A stretch of DNA of 20,253 nucleotides from positions 1-20,253 of the IMG/VR virus record IMGVR_UViG_3300022919_000086; one strand, given 5' to 3'. How positions within the stretch are numbered: position 1 is the stretch's first letter; the number at the start of each line of letters is the position of its first letter. The translations under genes were made by a program, and so were the position numbers. Below are positions 6,232-13,362 of this stretch, piece by piece. The DNA is from a virus. The notes under the pieces are model-generated. The model saw nothing but the letters and a program-made list of their open reading frames with translations. It ran no database searches and was not told the origin of the DNA.

Positions 6232-7328
6232 TATATTACTACATTATTAGTTGTCATAAAATTTAATAAAGCTGTCGCCATAACTTGATTACCGGAGTTA
6301 TTAGGATGTACCTCTGTAGTAGATAAGCCGTAGGTGGTGTAGTTAGATGAAGTTATAACCGTACTCATATCAAAATAAAGCATTTTGGTACTGCTGAAAG
6401 AAGCCATGTAACCCTGAAGCCATGTTCTGTAAGTCTGTAAAGTCGCTTCGTAAGTAGGGCTTGATGCAAGCGGGTAAAATATAGGGCCTAAACCAATTAT
6501 TGTAGCGTTAGGAAATACCCTTTTAGCTGCTAATATGATTTCTGTTAGTGCCGATTGATAAGCTGCTAAAGTAGGCGTTTGGTTAGTTCCAAGCATTACA
6601 GTAACAACTTTTACTTTTGAATTATCAGATACAGGCAAAAATCCGTATCTCGAAAGTAACGCTATATCTTCGGCTGTAGAACCAGGTATGCCTCGATTAA
6701 CTACTTTTAGACTGCTGCCGCTATCCCATTTAGATTTAAACATCCTACCTAACCATGTAGTGTACAAATCCGAAAGTACTTTAGTCTGAGTTGCGCTTTG
6801 CTGCCCTGCGGTTATACTGTCGCCTATGCCTACGAAAATGTTATCAGGATTATAATTCTCATAATTTAAAGGCAAAAGTATATAGCTATAATTTATGAAT
6901 ATATTTAAAGCTTCTGTGGTAACTCCTGCTGATTGAGATTCCATATCTCTAACCGCTAAGGCTATTACATACCCCGGCCTTATAAAGTTATTAAACTCAT
7001 ACCTCTTTGAGTTTCTTGCCTGTATTTGAGTTACTGGCGCATGCTCTCTTATAGTGTTTTCTACTACCAAAGATGATGTGGTTGTTATTTTAGGCTGTAC
7101 CCTACATGTTTTATCTACAACAACCTCGTACCAAAGTAAATAAACCTGCTGAAAAGCAAACTGTTCTAATGATATTCCGCTTGATGTAGCTGTATACCCT
7201 GTCGTTGCGTTTATGGTAGTACCCGAAGGAACTACAAATCCTGAATTTCTTGTTTTAAAGTCTCCATCCTTCATTAAAGTATCTATTAAAGATAATGAAG
7301 CTGATTGTACATTTATAGGTTTTGCCAT
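6231..7328 (-). CDS. SGNH/GDSL hydrolase, tail-associated esterase
   Basis: A 365-aa protein with an N-terminal beta-rich region (1-160) and a C-terminal SGNH hydrolase domain. Block I is FVGIGDSITAG with nucleophile Ser171, block II NRGIPGS has the oxyanion Gly, block III is MLGTNQ with Asn249, and block V is VHPNNSG with His341. The acid usually three residues before the His is missing: the local sequence is TTEVH, with Thr338 at that place and Glu339 one along. Family members remove acetyl or other ester groups from glycans. Between tail-fibre genes it probably deacetylates host surface polysaccharide during adsorption. The domain is firm; the substrate is inferred. Confidence 0.85.
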   Translation of the reverse strand: MAKPINVQSASLSLIDTLMKDGDFKTRNSGFVVPSGTTINATTGYTATSSGISLEQFAFQQVYLLWYEVVVDKTCRVQPKITTTSSLVVENTIREHAPVTQIQARNSKRYEFNNFIRPGYVIALAVRDMESQSAGVTTEALNIFINYSYILLPLNYENYNPDNIFVGIGDSITAGQQSATQTKVLSDLYTTWLGRMFKSKWDSGSSLKVVNRGIPGSTAEDIALLSRYGFLPVSDNSKVKVVTVMLGTNQTPTLAAYQSALTEIILAAKRVFPNATIIGLGPIFYPLASSPTYEATLQTYRTWLQGYMASFSSTKMLYFDMSTVITSSNYTTYGLSTTEVHPNNSGNQVMATALLNFMTTNNVVI

Positions 7329-7331
7329 TTT

Positions 7332-8789
7332 TTAAGCGTTTAATTCTGATACCATTACGGTATATGTTAATTCATTGTTGTAGTGCGTGTATTCTCTTCT
7401 TTTTCCGTCTCCGTAAACTGTATCATTAAGAACTATATATCTTATGGTAACAGTAGGGCTATCTCCTGATAAGGTAGATAACATATCATTATAAGTATTT
7501 ACAGTCCTAACTATGTAGTTTGCAGGAGGTGTTGGTGGCACAACAGGAGTGCTGCTCTGGCTAAGTATGTTTATGTATTCAGTAGGATTTAGAGGGTAAG
7601 TAGCATCAAATGTTAGACTGCCTGTAGTGTTATTGAATAATACCTGTAATCCTGTAGGAGTACCTGATGTAATAACTTTATATGGCTGCGTTCTATTGAA
7701 TAGCATTATTGTTCTGCCTATTAAATCGGTAACTGTAATACTTGTTTCTCCGCCTGTAGCTGTGTATTCTGATTTTAAAAGGTTTGGAACGGCGTTAATC
7801 ATAGCCACTATACCTTTTCTCTGAACATAATCTAAATCCCCTATAGCATTAGCTGTGAAATCATAATTAGCCGTTAAACCTTTTGAATCCGGGTTCGTGG
7901 CATTTATAATCAAATCATCCCCTGTTGAGAATATTTCTGAAGAAAACCCACTACTTGTATTTGTGGTTTTAAAAGTTGAGTATCCGTCTTGAAAACCAAA
8001 AATAGAATATAATCCTTCAACATCATCAGAGCTGTATATTTTCACAGAACCCAACATTTCTATATCTCCAGTTACGGGTCTTCCTGGTTCTGTTCCCAAC
8101 CTCGGTATATAATCATCTACTGGCGTTGTTTCACTCAACAACTGAAAATCACTAACTGTAGACTGCAATTGCCCCACTCCGTAAGTACCCGATGCGCCTA
8201 CGAATAAATACGACTGCTCTACTCCGTTTATCGTACCTTTAAACAGGGTATAACCATCGGTTTGCGGCTGTATTACTATGGGGGTGGTTTGTGTGTTCAA
8301 CCATTCCGAAACATTCTGAGTAGTTAATGCACCATAATTCACGGTATCCGTTGTAGGATCACTTTCTACTTCATCGGCAGCAGGAACATTAGCATTTATC
8401 AGCCCTAAGTCGCCTCGTGTTATCTGAATACCGCCCACCCCGTAAGTGCCTTTTCCTTTGTTGAATAATTTATAAAAATAAGTAGACACAGCGTCATTTT
8501 CGTTCACACTAACAGTAAACCAAACACTTTGAATTTGGCTAACCGTATATGATGGTAAGGCGTTTATAGCTGCCAGTATATCCGTTAAATCGGAGCTGTT
8601 TGTTAATACATTTTTCCTAATATCGATATTATCCTGATCTATCCCTCCTGAAAACTCGCTGAAAGGAATAGTCACTAATTCTCCTGCGTTTTCTCCGGAA
8701 GTCAATCTACCTAATGGCTCTACGTTATTTATATCCGTTATAACTTCGGGATCGGTAACGAAATTAACTTTACCTTTTAAAAGCTTCAT
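7332..8789 (-). CDS. Tail-fibre or tail-spike structural protein with internal repeat
   Basis: A 485-aa protein with no enzyme motif. The N-terminus (MKLLKGKVNFVTDPEV) and the following region up to about 95 look like a virion-attachment part. Two related modules follow: one with FNKGKGTYGVGGIQITRGDL at about 108-127 and one with VGASGTYGVGQLQSTVSDF at about 197-215, evidence of an internal duplication. The rest is T/S/N/G-rich beta sequence with a Pro-rich hinge (STPVVPPTPPANYIV) near residue 415 and a distinct C-terminal domain of about 65 residues. It is three bases from the SGNH gene. A fibre or spike role comes from composition, repeats and context. Confidence 0.65.
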   Translation of the reverse strand: MKLLKGKVNFVTDPEVITDINNVEPLGRLTSGENAGELVTIPFSEFSGGIDQDNIDIRKNVLTNSSDLTDILAAINALPSYTVSQIQSVWFTVSVNENDAVSTYFYKLFNKGKGTYGVGGIQITRGDLGLINANVPAADEVESDPTTDTVNYGALTTQNVSEWLNTQTTPIVIQPQTDGYTLFKGTINGVEQSYLFVGASGTYGVGQLQSTVSDFQLLSETTPVDDYIPRLGTEPGRPVTGDIEMLGSVKIYSSDDVEGLYSIFGFQDGYSTFKTTNTSSGFSSEIFSTGDDLIINATNPDSKGLTANYDFTANAIGDLDYVQRKGIVAMINAVPNLLKSEYTATGGETSITVTDLIGRTIMLFNRTQPYKVITSGTPTGLQVLFNNTTGSLTFDATYPLNPTEYINILSQSSTPVVPPTPPANYIVRTVNTYNDMLSTLSGDSPTVTIRYIVLNDTVYGDGKRREYTHYNNELTYTVMVSELNA

Positions 8790-8801
8790 ATAATAAATTG
8801 T

Positions 8802-9638
8802 TTAATTACTTTCTTCATAGCCCGGCTCGCCGTCCATGGGGTAAAAATCCCCATCTCCCCATTCTATGCTTGCTAAATCTGTGAGGTCACCGCCCTTCCA
8901 TCTGCCCGTGTATTCTATAGGGTATCCTGCTTCATTAAAAATTACAACCTTAAAATAGTCTCCAACTTCATTTATGTATGTATCTTCGTTTCTCGTAAAT
9001 ACTCCGTCTATATACTGGTATCCTTTTCGGTATAATTTAGGCTCGTTAAATTCCGCTGGCCTGTCAATCAAATTCAATATCGGTGCAACCCCAAATCCCG
9101 TTGCGTTTCCGCTTACATCGGTTTGGCTGCCTGTAATTAAGTAGCTGTCCGGTGGAAAATATCCCGGGTTTAAGTAGTTTGCTAAATCCTGCAAATTGAT
9201 ATTTAGCAGCGGGTTTTGCATCGACCTGATAAATAACCCGTCTATGTATAGTATCTGCCCGTTACGTCCCGTGAACGATGGAACGTCAACATCGGTTAAC
9301 TGTTTGAATTCATCTACACCACCCGAACCGCCGCCGCCTGTTCCGCCTGTGGGTATCCTGAAAAATGTTTCTTCTATCAAGTGTCCCTGTAACAATTCTG
9401 CGCTTACAGGCGTAACCATATTTTTAGACGGATCTACTTCGCTGTAATACGATATAACGCTATAATACACGTCGGGCAGTATTATCGCGCCTGTAATCGT
9501 GTTTATCGTTATCAGATTTCCATTACGGTTGCCCGTGTACGCGTTGGCGTCCCTTGTATCGGGTTCTTCGTTCAGTACATACACCCAATGGTTAGCTGAT
9601 TTCCTCGTTATTATTAATCTGTTTACAGGTATAGCCAT
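8802..9638 (-). CDS. Putative tail or baseplate protein with Gly-rich hinge
   Basis: A 278-aa protein. An N-terminal domain (1-90) is followed by a glycine hinge (PTGGTGGGGSGG) and by FKQLTDVDVPSFTGRNGQIL, a motif common in fibre-attachment and needle proteins of phages of Bacteroidota. The C-terminal part (about 150-278) ends in an acidic stretch (EWGDGDFYPMDGEPGYEESN). It overlaps nothing but sits two bases from the previous gene, in a tight tail operon. The hinge and adjoining motif support a structural role linking fibre and tail. Confidence 0.6.
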   Translation of the reverse strand: MAIPVNRLIITRKSANHWVYVLNEEPDTRDANAYTGNRNGNLITINTITGAIILPDVYYSVISYYSEVDPSKNMVTPVSAELLQGHLIEETFFRIPTGGTGGGGSGGVDEFKQLTDVDVPSFTGRNGQILYIDGLFIRSMQNPLLNINLQDLANYLNPGYFPPDSYLITGSQTDVSGNATGFGVAPILNLIDRPAEFNEPKLYRKGYQYIDGVFTRNEDTYINEVGDYFKVVIFNEAGYPIEYTGRWKGGDLTDLASIEWGDGDFYPMDGEPGYEESN

Positions 9639-9640
9639 AA

Positions 9641-11002
9641 TTAAGTTGTTGGTAGTGAAAATATAACTTCGTTTGAAATTATCCCGTAAACAGGATATAC
9701 AATCCTGAAATAACTGTATTGTACCGACGATGCAGGCGTAGCCACGATTAAAGGGCTGATATTTCCGCGAACGTTACGAATCCAGTTTATGCCGTCCGTT
9801 GATATTTCAGCGAAAAATCCTGCGCTTGGCGAAGTGGATAACGTGAAATTATATGTGAACGCCAGCTCGTATGTATTCCCTATAGGATTAAACTTAGTAT
9901 TGTTGGTGCTTACCTGATCTAAATGAATCGTTAATGCAGGCAACTGCAATACATTAGATCGTGTGCCTGTAATCGGATCGTAAACGCTATAATAAAAACC
10001 TCCGTTTATATGTCCCGGTACGCCTACTGTATTTTCAGGAAATGAAGTATTTGCAACACTCATTTCGTCCGTCCATGTTACGCCGTCTAAACTCCATTGG
10101 AATAACAGGAATTCAGGATCAAAATTTATTTGCTGGTGCGTATATTGCACAACGTTTTCGTTTAGCGAATCAACAGCGGATAAAATTATCTCATATACTG
10201 GCAATGGTGGATCAGGTGGTATCGGTGGCGCGTAATTCGGATCGTATAAATCGAACGGATCACGAAGTAGTAAAACTTCACTCTCTATAAAATTCTCCCT
10301 GCCTTCGGTATCAGGTGTTTCGGGAGCTTCTTTTAAATCCGTTACCTGTAAATCCGAATATACATACTGATTACGGAACATATCCTTAAAACGCTCGAAA
10401 ACCTCAATATCTACAACGCCTGTTTGCCAGCGTTCGTATTTGCTGATTTGGCTAACGCGGTTCGTTTCTTTACCGCTTCCGATTTGTTTGTAATTAACAA
10501 GTGTTAAATCTGATTTTTTCTGCCTAAACCATATAAATAACTGCGTAGATAACATCGTATCTTCAAGGTTGTTCCTGTAATCCCATCGTGAAGTATATTC
10601 TGCGTTATCCTGCGACAAATAAAATGGCGTACTGTATATTGAGCCTGCTGCCTGCCTGAATTCGATGTAAACGGGCTGTAAGCCAAAATCAAGTGATGTT
10701 AGAGGAAGGAACGACCAGTCTACCTGCGGCAAGCCTGTTCGCGGATCGTTAAACGTTTGGATTATCTCAAAACATTCTGCCGGTATATTAATTAATATGT
10801 CTCCACAAATATCACGCAGCACCGCATCGTCAATTTCAAGATTTATACCATCGGGGGCGTATGTACGCTGAATGTATTTGTAATCTGAATTAGGTAATAA
10901 TTGCACACCCTCAAAATTATAAATATCCATAAAGGGGCTGTTACGATAGTACATTGCCTCGTTAAATGTATTGTATAATGATATGAAAGTGGGTTGCTGC
11001 AT
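9641..11002 (-). CDS. Putative tail/baseplate protein with C-terminal Ig-like modules
   Basis: A 453-aa protein, first gene of the minus-strand tail block. Residues 1-240 are mixed and rich in aromatic and acidic residues (YNTFNEAMYYRNSPFMDIYN). A Pro-rich linker (YAPPIPPDPPLPVYE) at about 255-270 leads to two beta-rich repeats with FQWSLDGVTWTDE and ISTDGINWIRN, the Ser-Asp-Gly-W pattern of Ig-like or FN3-like modules used for surface binding. I recognise no named family. A minus-strand -7-like box lies 9 nt upstream of its ATG. The tail assignment depends on neighbours and composition. Confidence 0.6.
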   Translation of the reverse strand: MQQPTFISLYNTFNEAMYYRNSPFMDIYNFEGVQLLPNSDYKYIQRTYAPDGINLEIDDAVLRDICGDILINIPAECFEIIQTFNDPRTGLPQVDWSFLPLTSLDFGLQPVYIEFRQAAGSIYSTPFYLSQDNAEYTSRWDYRNNLEDTMLSTQLFIWFRQKKSDLTLVNYKQIGSGKETNRVSQISKYERWQTGVVDIEVFERFKDMFRNQYVYSDLQVTDLKEAPETPDTEGRENFIESEVLLLRDPFDLYDPNYAPPIPPDPPLPVYEIILSAVDSLNENVVQYTHQQINFDPEFLLFQWSLDGVTWTDEMSVANTSFPENTVGVPGHINGGFYYSVYDPITGTRSNVLQLPALTIHLDQVSTNNTKFNPIGNTYELAFTYNFTLSTSPSAGFFAEISTDGINWIRNVRGNISPLIVATPASSVQYSYFRIVYPVYGIISNEVIFSLPTT

Positions 11003-11010
11003 TTCGAGTG

Positions 11011-11018
11011 TAAATATA
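11011..11018 (-). promoter_or_regulatory. Candidate -7 box for the minus-strand tail block
   Basis: The minus strand reads TATATTTA, one base from TAnnTTTG, 9 nt upstream of the ATG at 11002. It would give a transcript with a very short or absent leader. It faces the plus-strand promoter at 11080-11087. Confidence 0.4.
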
Positions 11019-11079
11019 CCGAATAAAAATAAGCTAAAAAAATAAATGTAATTTTGCGCGCGTAATTAAAATAAAGCTG

Positions 11080-11087
11080 TATATTTG
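11080..11087 (+). promoter_or_regulatory. Bacteroidota-type -7 box for the plus-strand accessory block
   Basis: TATATTTG is a full match to TAnnTTTG, 31 nt upstream of the ATG at 11119. A TTTTG lies 23 nt before it (ends 11056), close to but a little farther than usual for the -33 element. It would drive the small-gene block 11119-13362. Confidence 0.6.
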
Positions 11088-11118
11088 TGAAAAATAAAAC
11101 CAATTAAAATAAATAATT

Positions 11119-11565
11119 ATGACACCAAAAGAACAAGCGATTAAAGAGGCTTACGGGGCGCACTGGGAATTAAATAAAGAAAATATTGATACTGAAGGCT
11201 CGTTTAACTGTGGTTATTGCCTCAATGGGCAGGAAGATGCTGAGCAAACCCTTATTGATTATGGTTTAGATTACAAAGAAGGTCTCTTTGAGTGCGATTC
11301 CGAACTGGGAAATGGGTGGATATATTGGAAACCGAAATCACTTTCAGGCATCGAAGATAACAACGGCTGGGTTAAAATTGAAAGTGAAGCGGATTTGCCA
11401 ACAACTGAAGGTTCGTACTTTGTCTACTCAAAAGTAAATTAGGGTATAGGTTACCGTGTAGATATTTTTACCGGTAGATTATCTAATGCCATAGACCACG
11501 AAACAGGTAAGCCTGTATTTTCTCACTACCAGCCTATAATAAAACCTAAACCGCCAGTATATTAA
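11119..11565 (+). pseudogene. DUF551-like phage gene interrupted by an in-frame TAG
   Basis: From the ATG at 11119 the frame encodes 107 residues to a TAG at 11440-11442. The same frame then stays open for another 40 codons (GIGYRVDIFTGRLSNAIDHE through SHYQPIIKPKPPVY) to a TAA at 11563-11565. The region from DNNGWVKIESEADLPTTEGS onward, together with the HYQP...KPPVY end, matches the layout of DUF551-like phage proteins, so the part after the TAG is probably the missing C-terminus. At least four other genes here end naturally in TAG, so a recoded code is unlikely. A nonsense mutation, read error or readthrough remain. The N-terminal part (residues 1-65) has several Cys and acidic residues. 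Confidence 0.65.
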
Positions 11566-11567
11566 TC

Positions 11568-11945
11568 ATGAGTAAAAGAAACCCAAAAAACGCCGGGCGT
11601 AAACTCGATTTCGGAGAACCCAGCAAGCGTGAAACATTCCGATTACCGGTATCACAATCAGATAGGATTAAGGGAGTAATCAACAGGTATTTAAATAAAT
11701 TTAAGATTATGAAAATTTCAATAGCTGTAATAACACCCTCATTAAAGGAGTATAGGCAAATATTAAAATTAAATGATTTTGATAAAGATGTTTGCTGTCA
11801 TGTACACAACGAGAACAGCGCGAGAGGGATAAGACCTGACAAGATATGCTTAGCTTACGACTGGGAAAAAGTAAGCAGCGTCAACAGGACAATTGATTAT
11901 TTCAAAAGGCATGGCGCTACTGAAATAGATTTTATAAAACATTAA
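11568..11945 (+). CDS. Probable in-frame fusion of a short basic protein and an unknown protein
   Basis: A 125-aa frame. Residues 1-45 (MSKRNPKNAGRKLDFGEPSK, then RETFRLPVSQSDRIKGVINR) look like a short basic Arc/CopG-like DNA-binding protein that is common in phages. From Met48 (ATG at 11709) a different protein appears to begin (MKISIAVITPSLKEYRQILK), 78 residues long, with Cys-Cys-His and a beta-alpha pattern. The bases between, tttaaataaatttaagattATG, look exactly like a gene start context of this genome, not coding sequence. So either the first gene lost its stop and is fused, or two proteins are made, the second from the internal ATG. Function of the second part unknown. Confidence 0.55.
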   Translation: MSKRNPKNAGRKLDFGEPSKRETFRLPVSQSDRIKGVINRYLNKFKIMKISIAVITPSLKEYRQILKLNDFDKDVCCHVHNENSARGIRPDKICLAYDWEKVSSVNRTIDYFKRHGATEIDFIKH

Positions 11946-11953
11946 ACACTAAA

Positions 11954-12118
11954 ATGAAAAAAACCCTAAAAATAAAACACAGCGACGGTATTACACCAAT
12001 ATCAGTTACAGGTAATTTAATCAACGGAACATTTACCGGGGAATATAAATTTCAGGGTATGACGTATGGTGTGGAGTTTCCTTATGAACTTAAACCGGCT
12101 GCCGGATGCAAACGATAA
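11954..12118 (+). CDS. Small protein, unknown (54 aa)
   Basis: An ATG at 11954 opens a 54-codon frame to a TAA at 12116-12118: MKKTLKIKHSDGITPISVTG, then a beta-rich stretch with GTFTGEYKFQGMTYGVEF and a short tail. It starts 8 nt after the previous stop and its end overlaps the next start by 13 nt. The beta-rich reading and the tight packing support a real gene; no family recognised. Confidence 0.5.
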   Translation: MKKTLKIKHSDGITPISVTGNLINGTFTGEYKFQGMTYGVEFPYELKPAAGCKR

Positions 12119-12222
12119 TAATAACCCAAACCCATCCCGACAAAAACTACGCCCTGCCTTTAAGTAATTTATTTACAGATTACGGGCAAAATCCTAACTA
12201 CGAAAAAATAATTGAATTATGA
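12106..12222 (+). CDS. Small protein, unknown (38 aa)
   Basis: An ATG at 12106, within the end of the previous gene, opens a 38-codon frame (MQTIIITQTHPDKNYALPLS, ending NPNYEKIIEL) to a TGA at 12220-12222. The TGA overlaps the next ATG (ATGA at 12219-12222), the standard sign of translational coupling. That overlap is the main support. No function recognised. Confidence 0.45.
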   Translation: MQTIIITQTHPDKNYALPLSNLFTDYGQNPNYEKIIEL

Positions 12223-12419
12223 GCGACATATTACATAGTGTACAAAAAGGAGATTTAGAGCTGTTTTTTGGCATAGATAAAACAACTTTTGAAGATAGCT
12301 ATTTTATAGGGATTGGAAATAATGTTTCTGGTGAAGCGCATTCTATAGAATTAAGCAGAGAAGATTTGTTATTGCTAAAAAATAAACTAAATCAAATATT
12401 ACCACATATAAACGAATGA
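12219..12419 (+). CDS. Small protein, unknown (66 aa)
   Basis: A 66-aa acidic protein: MSDILHSVQKGDLELFFGID, then FIGIGNNVSGEAHSIELSRE, then a leucine-rich C-terminal helix (DLLLLKNKLNQILPHI). The alternation of beta strands and a final helix resembles small phage accessory proteins, but I recognise no family. It is coupled to the preceding gene through an ATGA overlap. Confidence 0.55.
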   Translation: MSDILHSVQKGDLELFFGIDKTTFEDSYFIGIGNNVSGEAHSIELSREDLLLLKNKLNQILPHINE

Positions 12420-12555
12420 AAAATAAAAACTGGTTATTAAACCTATAAACCGATGCTTATTTTCACCACGCAACGGTTATGCCGGTAAATTATTAGTCGG
12501 TTACTCGGTGTGCTTAAGGATATTTGGAATAACAATAATTTAAAAAATAAACGAA
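12420..12555 (+). other. 136-bp gap with possible gene remnant and weak -7 box
   Basis: No intact gene is visible. An ATG at 12416 gives only ten codons (MKNKNWLLNL). In another frame, a longer stop-free run reads SPRNGYAGKLLVGYSVCLRI through 12540 without a start codon, so the stretch may be a frameshifted small gene. CGGT occurs four times (12474, 12483, 12498, 12506). GATATTTG at 12519-12526, one base from TAnnTTTG, lies 29 nt before the next ATG and could be a promoter. Confidence 0.3.
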
Positions 12556-12738
12556 ATGAACCAAAAAGCCATAGACAAATTAAAATCATATTGGGATGGT
12601 GCGCAGACTTGGAAAAATTCAGATATTGATTTATGGAAAAAATATTTAGATAAATACAATAGTTTAAAATTTTTCTGCCTTGAATGTGATATATTAACCA
12701 TAGATGTTTTTAGAGAAATAGAACGTAATATTAAATAA
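12556..12738 (+). CDS. Small protein, unknown (60 aa)
   Basis: A 60-aa, mostly helical, charged protein: MNQKAIDKLKSYWDGAQTWK, then NSDIDLWKKYLDKYNSLKFF, then CLECDILTIDVFREIERNIK. A CxxC-like Cys pair (CLEC) is present but alone. It starts after an AT-rich leader (ttaaaaaataaacgaaATG). The next gene begins one base after its TAA. No family recognised. Confidence 0.5.
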   Translation: MNQKAIDKLKSYWDGAQTWKNSDIDLWKKYLDKYNSLKFFCLECDILTIDVFREIERNIK

Positions 12739-12739
12739 G

Positions 12740-12946
12740 ATGCAGCCTAAAGAAACCTATATATGCGGATACGATAGGGCTATAAAATATATCTGCCCAC
12801 GCACTCGCGCCCTAAGAGAAAAACAAATACTCGAATCTGAAACTAAAGTATCCGATGCCATAATTAAGGGCTTCAAAAATAACGGAACAGGAAAAACAAG
12901 AAATAAAATGAGACATTTAAAACCTAAAAATAAAAAGAGGAAATGA
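12740..12946 (+). CDS. Small basic protein, unknown (68 aa)
   Basis: A 68-aa protein with two Cys in the first 20 residues (YICGYDRAIKYICPRT) and a very basic C-terminal tail (TRNKMRHLKPKNKKRK). The tail could bind nucleic acid; the Cys pair is too isolated to call a zinc site. Its TGA overlaps the next start (ATGA, 12943-12946), so translation is coupled. No family recognised. Confidence 0.5.
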   Translation: MQPKETYICGYDRAIKYICPRTRALREKQILESETKVSDAIIKGFKNNGTGKTRNKMRHLKPKNKKRK

Positions 12947-13362
12947 AAAATAGAGACTTTAGGCGACTGCCTTTTGATAGGAAATTTGAGTTGACAGATG
13001 GTATATATAATTATATATTAACTAAATTTAAGTTAAATCCAACTACATATGATATTGAAGGCCGAATCATGTATCAGATAAGGATTAAAGGAGGCAGCAT
13101 ATTCACTGAATCATTCGCTGTTTTTGAAGATACTGAGAAATCGGAAGAATATCCTTATCGTGAGTATCCTAAACTGACATATAGCGCGGGGATGGGTGGT
13201 TTTAGATTTAACGGAGATTTTTATATGCCGTGGTCATTATCAAAGAAGAATGAATTGAAATTCGTGACAGAAATGGATTTAAAAAAATATATGAAAAAAC
13301 AATTTTCAATAAACACACTATTAGCGGAGTGTGACCACATCAACGCACCGCATACAAATTAA
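12943..13362 (+). CDS. Phage protein, unknown (139 aa)
   Basis: A 139-aa protein rich in aromatic residues, with alternating strands (YDIEGRIMYQIRIKGGSIFT; PKLTYSAGMGGFRFNGDFYM) and a basic helix near the end (EMDLKKYMKKQF). The ATG overlaps the previous stop. Its last 23 bases overlap, tail to tail, the last codons of the 900-aa minus-strand gene, with no terminator between them, so the two messages should be partly antisense. It is the last gene of the plus-strand block. No family recognised. Confidence 0.55.
   Translation: MKNRDFRRLPFDRKFELTDGIYNYILTKFKLNPTTYDIEGRIMYQIRIKGGSIFTESFAVFEDTEKSEEYPYREYPKLTYSAGMGGFRFNGDFYMPWSLSKKNELKFVTEMDLKKYMKKQFSINTLLAECDHINAPHTN

Noticed and set aside
11119-11565. 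TAG recoded as glutamine throughout this genome, as in some crAss-like phages
   Set aside because: TAG is the normal stop of several other genes here (3450, 4546, 18073, 20051) and the long genes contain no internal TAG, so the standard code fits better.
12447-12510. A third copy of the interleaved-repeat leader (AACCGA/TCGGTT crossing CACC/GGTG)
   Set aside because: The order A-B-A'-B' is present but the stems are only 6 and 4 bp, CGGT recurs four times allowing many pairings, and no strong promoter precedes it. Chance is likely.
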